A stretch of DNA of 54,388 nt, taken from NCBI GenBank assembly GCA_900544405.1, contig UQVA01000011.1, positions 1 to 54,388 on the forward strand, written 5' to 3'. The position numbers and the translations under genes were made by a program. This document shows positions 1-7,682 of this stretch, one piece after another. Numbering within the stretch: position 1 is the stretch's first letter; every line of letters begins with the position of its first letter. The notes beneath the pieces are model-generated. The model ran no database searches and was not told the DNA's origin. It saw nothing but the letters and a program-made list of their open reading frames with translations. This stretch comes from an uncultured Eubacteriales bacterium. Lineage in GTDB: Bacteria; Bacillota; Clostridia; Oscillospirales; Oscillospiraceae.

Positions 1-1379
1 AGCATCGGGAGGAAATCGATGAGGTGTTGGATACCCATACGCCGGTGCTGACCGAAGAGGCGGATTTGTTCATCGACCACGGTGGGCAGATGAATTTCTT
101 GCTTGAAGGGGATAACCTTGCCGCACTGAAACTGTTGGAAAAGACGCATCGTGGTAAGATTGACCTCATCTATATTGATCCCCCGTATAATCGTGGTATA
201 AATGATTTTATGTATGACGACAACTTTATCGTTAAGGCGGACGGGTATATTCATTCAAAATGGCTTTCGTTCATAAAGATGCGGTTTGAAATTGCGAAGA
301 AACTATTATCTGCGGCTGGAGCTATTTTTATTAGCATTGACGATAATGAACAGGCAAACTTGAAACTACTTTGCGATTCGATCTTTGGAGAAAATAATTT
401 TGCAGGTATGATCCCGTGGCGAAAGAGAACTGCAAAGACGGATGTCCCTTTTGGCATTTCACAGGATTATGAATGGATACTGATTTATGCCAAAAGCGAT
501 CAGTTTAACGCTTTTACAAAACGAGAAAATCAGAGGAAATATTTTGCTACGGATGATATCCCGGGGCGTGAGTGGAGAGCGCATGATTTAACTACGCAAA
601 GGACAGCAGCGGAACGCCCCAACAGCGCTTTTACATTGATAGACCCCAAAAGCGGGAAAGAGTATCCTGTAAATCCGAATCGTGTGTGGGCGGTAACAAG
701 AGACACTCTTCCTCAATATCTAAGAGAAAACAGAATTATTTTTCCAGATGATTATGACTTCTTGAAAATTTCAAAGCCGCAAATGCGCTATTATAGAGAT
801 GAAGACGAGGCAAAGGCAATGAAAAAGACTGGAAGTACAGCTGGAGTGTCTGCGACAACTACACAACTTCCTACTGAAGTTGGAATGACTAAAGAGGGCA
901 CTGCAGATCTAGGAAAGTTGTTCACGGGCAAAGTTTTTCCATATCCAAAGCCAGTTGAATTAATTAAGTATTTGATACAAATCGGTACGGTGAATAAAGA
1001 AAATGCACTGGTGTTAGATTTCTTTGCGGGCAGTGGTACAACAGCACAGGCTTTATTGCGACTGAATGCGCAGAACGAGAGTAGCAATCGTCGCTTCATT
1101 CTGTGCACCAACAACGAAAACGGCATTTGTCGGGATGTGACCTACGAACGCATCCGCCGTGTCATTGATAAAGAAGACTATGCCGCCAGCCTGAAATACT
1201 ATAAAGTTGACTATGTACCTATTTCGGATCGTATGTACTACGAGTACGTCGATGAACTGCTCCGTCATATCCGGGAGCTGGTGGAGCTGGAAAACGGCAT
1301 CAATTTTACGGGCAACGAGGAAATTGCCATCGTGCTGACCGAGGATGAATTAGCCGCATTGAGCGATATTTTGAAATGA
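1..1379 (+). CDS. Site-specific DNA methyltransferase, type III Mod-like (5' end cut by window edge)
   Basis: S-adenosylmethionine-dependent DNA methyltransferase, probably adenine-N6. The frame is open from base 3 with no stop, so the GTG at 24 is probably internal and the N-terminus lies outside the window. Counting from base 3, the catalytic DPPYN motif is at about residue 59 and the SAM-binding DFFAGSGTT motif at about 339. This order (catalytic motif first, target-recognition region between) is that of beta-class enzymes such as type III Mod subunits. The text before DPPY (GDNLAALKLLEKTH) is typical of Mod. It is followed after one base by a nuclease-like gene and then a helicase gene, so it probably supplies self-marking for a restriction or defence system. 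No conventional Res subunit is present. The methyltransferase call is firm; the link to the neighbours is inference from gene order. Confidence 0.9.
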   Translation, partial: HREEIDEVLDTHTPVLTEEADLFIDHGGQMNFLLEGDNLAALKLLEKTHRGKIDLIYIDPPYNRGINDFMYDDNFIVKADGYIHSKWLSFIKMRFEIAKKLLSAAGAIFISIDDNEQANLKLLCDSIFGENNFAGMIPWRKRTAKTDVPFGISQDYEWILIYAKSDQFNAFTKRENQRKYFATDDIPGREWRAHDLTTQRTAAERPNSAFTLIDPKSGKEYPVNPNRVWAVTRDTLPQYLRENRIIFPDDYDFLKISKPQMRYYRDEDEAKAMKKTGSTAGVSATTTQLPTEVGMTKEGTADLGKLFTGKVFPYPKPVELIKYLIQIGTVNKENALVLDFFAGSGTTAQALLRLNAQNESSNRRFILCTNNENGICRDVTYERIRRVIDKEDYAASLKYYKVDYVPISDRMYYEYVDELLRHIRELVELENGINFTGNEEIAIVLTEDELAALSDILK

Positions 1380-1380
1380 G

Positions 1381-2079
1381 GTGAAAGTCTTGAAGATAAC
1401 TGACCATAAAGTGCTAATTGAGTTTTCTCCAGCAAAAGTTCAGTTTTTTAGAATAGATCCCGAAGATATCTCGGTCACTTTAAAAAGTATTTTGCGTGTG
1501 CTCATGGATCTCTCTTGGCTCAGTAAATTCGATCAAGACTTTGAACAAAAAGCGTTTGAATCTCGGGCAACTAAAACCATAGAAGATATAAAAGCGAAGT
1601 TCGATCAATGTGTCGATGACGGTATCACCAAAGATGCTGGCGAGTATGTAGTATCTGAATTGGCCAGAGAAACTATGATCTCTAAACTGGATTATTTGGA
1701 CATTCCTCTTGCTGAACTTGTTGGGAAAAAGCGGTCAGGTAACCCTGGATTCGATTTCCATTCGCAGAATAAAACCACGGACACGGTTATATTTGGGGAA
1801 GCAAAGTACGTTACTGCTACAACAGCGTATTCATCAGCATTGCCACAAATTGTGGATTTTATCGGGGATGAAAAAGATGTTGAGGATCTTCCGGAATTAA
1901 AGCCTTTCTGCACAACATCAGCTTTACAAAGAGCAGCCAATGGCATCAAAGGATTTTCTGCGGCATTTTCGGCGAAAACTACCAGCACAGATAGAATAAT
2001 TGCTAATATCAAAAAACGCTCTGACTTTCAAGCTCTACTTCAATATGAAGAACTCATTTTGGTGGCGGTGGACTTATGA
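1381..2079 (+). CDS. HamA-like (DUF1837-type) PD-(D/E)xK nuclease candidate
   Basis: Protein of 232 residues from a GTG start, one base after the methyltransferase stop and overlapping the helicase start by 4 bases, so the three are translationally coupled. Residues about 121-142 contain NPGFDFHS and, after a beta-strand-like stretch, GEAKY. This places D125, E140 and K142 in the D...ExK layout of the PD-(D/E)xK nuclease fold. An upstream helical part (GEYVVSELARE) and a downstream helical part (ALPQIVDFI) surround the motif, as in HamA of the Hachiman anti-phage system, which also pairs a small nuclease of this kind with a helicase. No other domain is recognisable. Nuclease fold is likely; the HamA assignment is a by-eye resemblance that a profile comparison must test. 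It could instead be the separated nuclease of a type III-like restriction enzyme. Confidence 0.6.
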   Translation: MKVLKITDHKVLIEFSPAKVQFFRIDPEDISVTLKSILRVLMDLSWLSKFDQDFEQKAFESRATKTIEDIKAKFDQCVDDGITKDAGEYVVSELARETMISKLDYLDIPLAELVGKKRSGNPGFDFHSQNKTTDTVIFGEAKYVTATTAYSSALPQIVDFIGDEKDVEDLPELKPFCTTSALQRAANGIKGFSAAFSAKTTSTDRIIANIKKRSDFQALLQYEELILVAVDL

Positions 2080-4397
2080 ATACTGTTTTGGAAAAGGGCA
2101 ATATCATTGCAAAAATTCGAAGAGGCGAAGATTTGAATCAGATTATCGACTATGTCAAATCTGAAATCTATCAAAATGGGCCCCGTAGCTCGGTTGTTTT
2201 AGAAATAGCGTCATACTTCAAATTATTTCAGCCAGAGTATTTTAAAAAGTATGAGCAAGAGATCATTACCACGATGGGGCTGTTTTTCAAACACCCTCAA
2301 ATTGAAAACCTTGCAGGATCAGTATTCGAAATGTATCATCAAGAACTCAAGGGTGAGTTCGGCAATGATTATACGCCGATGCAGGCGGATATTCTTAAAA
2401 AGATAAGAGATTTGCAGTACTTCAGTTTTTCAGCGCCAACAAGTACAGGAAAATCTTTTGTGTTTCGACATCTTATTTCTGAATGTTCCAATGATGTGGT
2501 TGTTATTGTTCCATCAAGGGCTCTTATTAACGAATATTATGACCGATTGAACCGCCTCGTAGATAGAAAGAGTGTAAATGTTTTAACATTTGTTGACAGG
2601 ATAAACACCAAACACGTTCACCGAAATATTTTTATATTGACACCTGAGCGTGCGAAAGAGCTGTTTAAAAACAAGGATTGGCTAAAAATTGATCTGATAC
2701 TATTTGATGAAGCCCAACTCAGTGATGAGCATTCGGTCCGTGGCCTTTACTTTGATAGTATTGTGAGACGGGCACTTAAGTATTTTCCGAATTCGAAATT
2801 CGTTTTTGCCCATCCGTTTATTGAAAACCCTGAGGCGCAATTGCAGAAAAATGATATTGAAATCATCAATACAACTGCAACATACAGCAATTATGAATTA
2901 AAAAATGTTGGACAAATATTTTATACCCACGACATCACAAGCCAGAAATTCTATCATTTTGGAAGTGATCCTACAACATTAGGAAAGCGCAAGTTAGAAG
3001 CAGACTTTGATCCCATTGAATCGGCGTTGAAAAAAGGCGGCAGTGTGCTGATCTATGTTCCAAAGTCCCATATTTACAGCAAACAGATATATGGTCAATT
3101 TCAAAAGTATATTTCTATGTGCCACCCCATTGATGATCCAATTGCAATAAAAATGATAGATGAGCTAAAGGATTACATAGGCGCTTCAACAACAGATAAG
3201 CTGTTTTATAACTCGGATATGCTTGAAAAACTGAGGTGCGGCATTGTAGTTCATCATGGCTCAATGCCCTTGACAGCTCGTTTGATATTAGAGCATTTTA
3301 CGCAACAAGGCTTCTGTAAAATCTGTTTTGCAACTTCTACGCTGGAGCAAGGTATCAATATGCCATTCGATGTAGTCTATCTTGACCGCTTTGAAGAAAG
3401 CAAAACGCTTTCTGTAAAAAACCTGATAGGCAGAGCTGGTCGATCTACAGCCAAGCCCATATTTGACTTTGGAAGTGTCATTTTGCGACCGAATGCAATG
3501 AGCAGATTCCGAAAAGTGTATCAAAAGAAGAACATTCTCTCGTCAAAATCTCGATTGGATATCACAGATGATAAAATGGATGAGAAATATGAGGAATACA
3601 AAGAAGCAATTAAAACCGGAGAGTTCTCAGATGAGTATAACCTTACGAATAAAGATCTTGAGAAACTAAAGTCCGACAGCGTTACTACTGTTGTCCCCAC
3701 ATTGCTGGATATGATGTTTACCGGGGCAGATTTTGTATTGCCTAATGCGGTGGCAAAAGAAGTATATGAAGATTTTCAATGCTTATATAAGCAGTATCTG
3801 GGACGAGAGCTAACTGCGGCAGAGAAGTATGTTTTTGATTCAGCAATTAAAATAATGATTTGGAAAGTGCATGGCAAAACGTTTAGCAAAATCTGTCAAG
3901 AACGATATGCTTATGTTTCTAATGTTGCCCAGCGGCGATTTTTAGCAAAAGCGGGTCAGCAAAATCGTGCGGATAATCTACCAGTTCGGTACATTGCGGG
4001 TTATAGCGATATCCCGGATAAAGAATTACGTGCTTATCCTCTGTTTCCGGTTGGGACAAAGGGGAAGGATGTTGATTACGACCGTATTGTCTACGATACA
4101 TATGATTTTCTTGATAAACTTATAGGATTTAAATTGAGCGATTTGTTCTATGCGATTTTTCATCAGTACTATCTTGCATATCAAGACAATCGGTCTGAAA
4201 GGTTAGCAAAATATATCAAGTATGGAACAGAGGATTCAACCGAGATATGGATGCTTCGATATGGATTTTCGTTTGAAGAAATTGAGTGGCTGAAGCCTTG
4301 TGTCGAAAGCATTGATCAGACGGAAATTCGTTTTAATGGGGAAATTGAGAGCCTAGATGATTTCCAGAGAAGCAGTATAGCCCAATACTTGTTTTAG
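2076..4397 (+). CDS. Ski2-like superfamily 2 helicase, HamB-like
   Basis: Superfamily 2 ATPase of 773 residues, expected to act on DNA or RNA with the nuclease encoded just upstream. Motif I (APTSTGKS) is at residues 120-127, motif II is DEAQ at 211-214 in place of DEAD/DEAH, and the second RecA domain carries HHGSMP, STLEQGINMP and motif VI (LIGRAGRS) at 450-457. The QGINMP and GRAGR forms are typical of Ski2-type helicases, including HamB of Hachiman. About 120 residues precede motif I, and a long C-terminal part of roughly 300 residues has no domain I recognise. The start overlaps the previous stop (ATGA), and a strong hairpin follows the stop codon, so this is the last gene of the methyltransferase-nuclease-helicase operon. 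Base composition is more AT-rich than most of the window, which suggests transfer. Confidence 0.8.
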   Translation: MNTVLEKGNIIAKIRRGEDLNQIIDYVKSEIYQNGPRSSVVLEIASYFKLFQPEYFKKYEQEIITTMGLFFKHPQIENLAGSVFEMYHQELKGEFGNDYTPMQADILKKIRDLQYFSFSAPTSTGKSFVFRHLISECSNDVVVIVPSRALINEYYDRLNRLVDRKSVNVLTFVDRINTKHVHRNIFILTPERAKELFKNKDWLKIDLILFDEAQLSDEHSVRGLYFDSIVRRALKYFPNSKFVFAHPFIENPEAQLQKNDIEIINTTATYSNYELKNVGQIFYTHDITSQKFYHFGSDPTTLGKRKLEADFDPIESALKKGGSVLIYVPKSHIYSKQIYGQFQKYISMCHPIDDPIAIKMIDELKDYIGASTTDKLFYNSDMLEKLRCGIVVHHGSMPLTARLILEHFTQQGFCKICFATSTLEQGINMPFDVVYLDRFEESKTLSVKNLIGRAGRSTAKPIFDFGSVILRPNAMSRFRKVYQKKNILSSKSRLDITDDKMDEKYEEYKEAIKTGEFSDEYNLTNKDLEKLKSDSVTTVVPTLLDMMFTGADFVLPNAVAKEVYEDFQCLYKQYLGRELTAAEKYVFDSAIKIMIWKVHGKTFSKICQERYAYVSNVAQRRFLAKAGQQNRADNLPVRYIAGYSDIPDKELRAYPLFPVGTKGKDVDYDRIVYDTYDFLDKLIGFKLSDLFYAIFHQYYLAYQDNRSERLAKYIKYGTEDSTEIWMLRYGFSFEEIEWLKPCVESIDQTEIRFNGEIESLDDFQRSSIAQYLF

Positions 4398-4443
4398 CTT
4401 TTCAAATAATAATTTCCGTTTTTAAGATACTTACAGCAAATAT

Positions 4444-4483
4444 ATAATAGCGGCAGGGACATATGTTCCTGCCGCTATTATCT
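4444..4483 (+). terminator. Hairpin terminator of the methyltransferase-nuclease-helicase operon
   Basis: A perfect 14-bp inverted repeat (arms 4444-4457 and 4468-4481, 10-base loop) lies 46 bases after the helicase stop. The following T-run is weak (TCTTTAT). Placement directly downstream of the operon supports termination. Confidence 0.7.
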
Positions 4484-4528
4484 TTATATGGGTATACTAG
4501 CAACTGCAATATAAAACTGAATATCCAA

Positions 4529-4571
4529 GTGAGCGTCTGCTTCTGCAAAGAGGCAGGCGCTCACTTTTTTG
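4529..4571 (+). terminator. Second hairpin followed by a T-run
   Basis: A 12-bp stem (4529-4540 with 4553-4564, one G-T wobble) is followed by seven T residues at 4565-4571, a classic intrinsic terminator. No gene lies between it and the previous hairpin, so it is either a back-up terminator or a remnant of a lost gene. Confidence 0.65.
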
Positions 4572-4694
4572 CCTGTCTGCAAAAAATTTTGAAAATCAGT
4601 GGGAAGATTCGAAAAAAATTCGGCAAAGAGAAAGTGAAAGGAGAAATCTTCAAAGCCGAAGAAAAATTATCGGAAACACCCCCTCAAACACCAC

Positions 4695-5195
4695 CCCTTT
4701 TTTGAGAGTAAGTGCAGGGCGTTTTGAAGTTATTCAATTCACTTTGCCAAAGCCGCAAATAGTTCTCGTTGATTTGTGAGAAGATCATTTCAAAATTTCT
4801 TCAAAATCTATTTGTTATTTCTCTGAAAAGTTCCCAGTTGGTTAGTAGGAGCGGTTTTCAGAAAATTTTTCAATTCAAGGGCCACCCAATACCCACTCCT
4901 TTTGAAAATAAGTGGACCGTTTCTTCAAAAAAATTTAAAACAGCTTCGTACAAATCCCAAAAAATTCCCCAATTGATTAGTAGAAGGGGCGCTTAAAAAT
5001 TTTCTTCAAAATTCTTTTTGTTTTTGCCGGAAAAATTCCCAATTAAGTAGTAGAGGGGGACGCAGAAAAATTCTCAAAAGTTTTTTCGTTCAAATCCGAA
5101 AAAATTTCCCAGTTGGTTAGTAGAGAGACTTTCAAAGAATTTTTTCAAAATTCCTTCGTACAAATCGAAAAAAATTTCCCAGTTGATTAGTGAGG
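4695..5195 (+). repeat. Tandem array of about eight degenerate 68-70 bp repeats
   Basis: The core TTCCCAGTTGGTTAGTAG occurs with small variations at about 4831, 4966, 5036, 5106 and 5176. Weaker copies fall on the same period at about 4698, 4763 and 4900. Successive cores are 65-70 bases apart and are joined by AT-rich sequence containing runs such as TTCAAAATT and CGTACAAATC. No open frame here looks real. The array lies directly upstream of the excisionase/RepA/ParB module, so it may be a set of binding sites for replication, partition or excision proteins (iteron- or parS-like). That role is inference; the periodicity is seen in the sequence. Confidence 0.75.
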
Positions 5196-5451
5196 GGGTC
5201 TATAAATTGCCCTTCTCGCTGGCTACCTATTGAGGGAACTCTCTCCCTGTGTACCTTGAAAATTGAATCGCCGCCTCCAAAGGATATGCTTCCGGCAAGT
5301 GCCGCCACGACTTCACGAAAAAGGAACGAGCGCACCAAAGAAGCGATACGCCGTGGTGAGACTCCGGGGCAGGAACGATACAGATGAGCGGCAGCAAGCA
5401 AAAACCACCGCAGAAATGCGGATTCAGAACAAGCAAAGGAGGTTCAAACCT
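5196..5451 (+). other. Leader region between the repeat array and the HTH gene
   Basis: Non-coding stretch of about 256 bases between the repeats and the HTH gene. The overlapping frames here (for example 5263 onwards) lack a ribosome binding site and merge with the real HTH gene only by chance. It contains CGCAGAAATGCG, a small 4-bp hairpin motif, but no promoter I can place with confidence. A strong ribosome binding site (AAAGGAGG) ends the region. Confidence 0.4.
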
Positions 5452-5679
5452 ATGAAGAAAGGAGAGCTCAGAGAGCTTTATCAGATGATGTTTCCGGAAT
5501 ACCCGGACATCGTGACCGTCAAAGAGCTTCGGGAGATGCTGGGCATCAGCCGCAAGCTGGCCTACAAGCTGATCGACTATGGGTACATCCACGCCGTGAA
5601 GATCGGCACGACGCTGAAGATCCCGAAAATCAGCGTCATCAACTATGTAATGGAGAAAGAGGTGAAGAAGGTTGGATGA
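5452..5679 (+). CDS. Excisionase-like helix-turn-helix protein
   Basis: A 75-residue protein with ATG at 5452 preceded by AAAGGAGG. Residues about 24-70 form a winged-helix/MerR-type fold of the HTH_17 excisionase family: a TVKELREMLGIS helix-turn-helix, RKLAYKLI, then the turn and wing YIHAVKIGTTLKIPK. Such proteins bind DNA at attachment or control sites and direct excision by a tyrosine recombinase, here encoded at 8717. The gene opens the mobile-element module and overlaps the next gene by 8 bases. A transcriptional regulator role is the main alternative. Confidence 0.75.
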   Translation: MKKGELRELYQMMFPEYPDIVTVKELREMLGISRKLAYKLIDYGYIHAVKIGTTLKIPKISVINYVMEKEVKKVG

Positions 5680-6033
5680 GATCAAACGCCTGACGCCCGC
5701 CCAAAGGGCACGCTGTAACCGGTTAATCCGGCGGCTGTGCGCCAACTATGATGGCGGCAATTGCATGCCGCTGGACGACGGCGAGGGCTGTGTGTGCGTG
5801 CAGATGATTTCTTATTCGCTGCTGTGCAAATACTTCCGGCGGGCGGTTCTGCCCGCCGACAAGTCACTCTATGCCGACATTTACCGGCAGCGCACACGGG
5901 GCTCTGCGACCGATGCGGAAAGCCCTTTGCACCCGGCAGCAACCGGCAGAAATACTGCCCGGAATGTGGGCGCTCCATCCGGCGCAAGCAGAAGGCGGAC
6001 TCGGCCAGGCGGCGGCGCAGCGTCGAACATTAA
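5672..6033 (+). pseudogene. Cys-rich VLP domain protein, frameshifted
   Basis: The first part reads from TTG at 5672 (LTPAQRARCNRLIRRLCANY, YDGGNC, SYSLLCKYFR, ILPADK-like VLPADK), which matches the Cys_rich_VLP family common on conjugative and mobilisable elements of Clostridia. Near 5885-5895 the family sequence leaves this frame and resumes in the frame that ends at 6033, with GLCDRCGKPFAPG and KYCPECGRSI, the paired CxxC motifs expected of the C-terminal zinc ribbon. Restoring the frame needs one extra base, so a single-base deletion (or sequencing error) is inferred. No slippery heptamer was seen. Function is unknown in the family. If read straight through, the first frame would make a 163-residue protein with an unrelated tail ending at 6163. 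Confidence 0.7.
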
Positions 6034-6076
6034 GCGTCTGAAAAACCTTGATTTCCAAGGCTTTTGGGATAGCAAA

Positions 6077-6110
6077 GCGGGGGCGGGTGACCGTTTCCAT
6101 CCGCCCCCGC
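6077..6110 (+). terminator. GC-rich hairpin before the RepA-like gene
   Basis: A 10-bp perfect stem (6077-6086 with 6101-6110) separates the Cys-rich gene from the ATPase gene. There is no T-run, so it may be an attenuating or mRNA-protecting structure instead of a true terminator. Confidence 0.4.
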
Positions 6111-6147
6111 CAAAATCCACTTTTAACATTCTACAAAGGAGAATTCT

Positions 6148-7164
6148 ATGGACAACAAACTGAAAACCGTGGATGCAGAGACCTTGCTGTCCACGCCGAT
6201 GAGCAAGACGATGTTCATCGTAGACGGCCTTATTTCGCAGGGTGTCAATGTCATCAGCGGTGCCAGCAAGATCGGCAAAAGCTGGCTGATGCTGTGGCTG
6301 GGGCTGCAGGTGGCGCAGGGAAACTCTATTTGGGGGCTGCCTACACTGCAATGCGATGTGCTCTATCTGAGCCTTGAGGACACCCAGCGCCGCATCAAAG
6401 ACCGACTCTACAACCTCACCGACAGCGCCCCGGACAACCTGTATTTTGCCGTGACCTCCGGGCTGATCGGCGGCGGGCTGGAGGAGCAGATCACGGATTT
6501 CCTGACCGAGCATCTCGCCACCAAGCTGGTCATCATCGACACGCTGCAAAAGGTGCGGGACTCCAAGGGCAGCGCCGGAAAAGCAGGAATGTACGGCAAC
6601 GACTACGACGACATTTCCTCCATCAAGCGCATTGCCGACGGCTTCAACATCGCCATTTTGCTGGTGCATCACCTGCGAAAGCTGCAAGACAGCGACGATC
6701 CCTTTAACGATGTCAGCGGTTCCACCGGCATCATCGGCGCTGCGGACACCAACTTTATTCTGCGCCGTAAGCGCAGCGGAAACGCTGCTACGCTGCTGGT
6801 CAGTGGGCGGGATGTGGAATATCAGGAACTGACCTTGCAGTTTAACGACCTTGTCTGGGAGCTGGTGGAGCGCAAGAACAGCGAGGATATTCACAAGGCA
6901 GAGCTGCCGAAATTTCTGTTTCGGGTGGTGGACTTTATGGAGTGCCGCACCGAATGGGTAGGCACGGCCACGGAGCTGCTGACCGAAATGAAGGAGCAGG
7001 AGGTCACGCCCAATATGGTCACAAAGTATCTCGGCCAGTTCGCCTATGAGGTGCTGGAGCCGCTGGGCATCGAGTACCGCACCAAGCGAACGGGCAAAAG
7101 TCGGCTCATCAAATTTCTGCGCTGTGACGGCGATGACGCAAATGACGCCGGGATCGCTATATAA
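6148..7164 (+). CDS. RepA-like AAA/DnaB-superfamily ATPase
   Basis: P-loop ATPase of 338 residues related to plasmid RepA/KaiC-type hexameric helicases (AAA_25 type). The Walker A motif is SGASKIGKS at residues 37-45, Walker B is LVIIDTLQ with D131, and a sensor-like LLVHHLRK follows. The C-terminal ~100 residues look like a winged-helix region often found in phage and element replication proteins. ATG at 6148 is preceded by AAAGGAG. Together with the ParB gene and the 70-bp repeats this suggests that the element can replicate or be partitioned after excision. Codon use is GC-rich, unlike the defence operon upstream. Confidence 0.8.
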   Translation: MDNKLKTVDAETLLSTPMSKTMFIVDGLISQGVNVISGASKIGKSWLMLWLGLQVAQGNSIWGLPTLQCDVLYLSLEDTQRRIKDRLYNLTDSAPDNLYFAVTSGLIGGGLEEQITDFLTEHLATKLVIIDTLQKVRDSKGSAGKAGMYGNDYDDISSIKRIADGFNIAILLVHHLRKLQDSDDPFNDVSGSTGIIGAADTNFILRRKRSGNAATLLVSGRDVEYQELTLQFNDLVWELVERKNSEDIHKAELPKFLFRVVDFMECRTEWVGTATELLTEMKEQEVTPNMVTKYLGQFAYEVLEPLGIEYRTKRTGKSRLIKFLRCDGDDANDAGIAI

Positions 7165-7221
7165 GGAAATCCCCGTCACAACCGTCATTGCCGTCACAAA
7201 CCGAAGAAAGGGGGTGAACAA

Positions 7222-7482
7222 ATGCGCAGCAAAAACTACGGGATCAATGTCCGTGTGACCGAGCAGGAGAAGCAGAAGCTGCTGGAAAATGCCCGGTTCT
7301 GCTCTCTGACGCTGTCGGAATACTTGCGGCGGCTGGGGCTTGGAAAAGAGGTCAAAGCGGCCATCACGGAGCGGGATTACCACCTGTTTCGAATGATGAA
7401 CGGCCTGAAAGCGGAGCTTCCACAACTTCAGAAAGAGGAAATTCTGAGCAGGCTGGAAGCAGTTTTGAATGAATTAAAGTAA
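7222..7482 (+). CDS. MobC-like relaxosome / ribbon-helix-helix protein
   Basis: An 86-residue protein starting at ATG 7222 behind GAAAGGGGGTG. It has the beta-strand then two-helix pattern of MobC/ribbon-helix-helix DNA-binding proteins (NYGINVRVTEQEKQKLLENA, then LTLSEYLRRLGLG). Family members bind the origin of transfer and help the relaxase nick DNA. The next 200 bases are rich in repeats and contain a palindrome, as expected of an oriT. No relaxase gene is visible, so any mobilisation would depend on a partner in trans or on a gene beyond the left edge. Confidence 0.7.
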   Translation: MRSKNYGINVRVTEQEKQKLLENARFCSLTLSEYLRRLGLGKEVKAAITERDYHLFRMMNGLKAELPQLQKEEILSRLEAVLNELK

Positions 7483-7503
7483 GCGAGAATTACGCCTGCG
7501 CAG

Positions 7504-7645
7504 TCTAAGCGAGCAGACTGTTTTTACTCCTGTCGGAGCCAAACAGTGTATCCGCTTGCGATGCCTGCGTCATCTGAGCGAGCAGTGCGCTTTTACTCCC
7601 GGCAGGGCCGGAGCGCAAAAACACTCGTTAGGGCGTGCCCTAAAA
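7504..7645. other. Candidate origin of transfer (oriT)
   Basis: Non-coding DNA between the MobC-like and ParB genes. Two degenerate direct repeats of about 45 bases start near 7504 and 7574, both containing GCGAGCAG and TTTTACTCC. A palindrome TTAGGGC-GT-GCCCTAA lies at 7628-7643 and is followed by AAACCCCG. Repeats plus a palindrome next to a MobC-like gene fit an oriT. The nick site is not identified, so the call is inference. Confidence 0.4.
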
Positions 7646-7682
7646 CCCCGAAAGAAAAAACTATGAAAGTGAGGACAACACA

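Noticed and set aside
4463..4705. 80-codon frame after the helicase operon
   Set aside because: It spans a hairpin terminator and part of the repeat array, has no ribosome binding site and no plausible protein pattern.
4695..5195. CRISPR array
   Set aside because: Repeat cores are degenerate, the period is constant at 68-70 bases with the intervening sequences themselves similar, and no cas gene is present.
5245..5272. rRNA-spacer-like sequence (TACCTTGAAAATTGAAT)
   Set aside because: Resembles sequence found near clostridial rRNA genes, but no 16S, 23S or 5S sequence lies nearby.
5880..5900. Programmed frameshift in the Cys-rich VLP gene
   Set aside because: No slippery heptamer or downstream stimulatory structure was seen at the junction, so a simple deletion is more likely.
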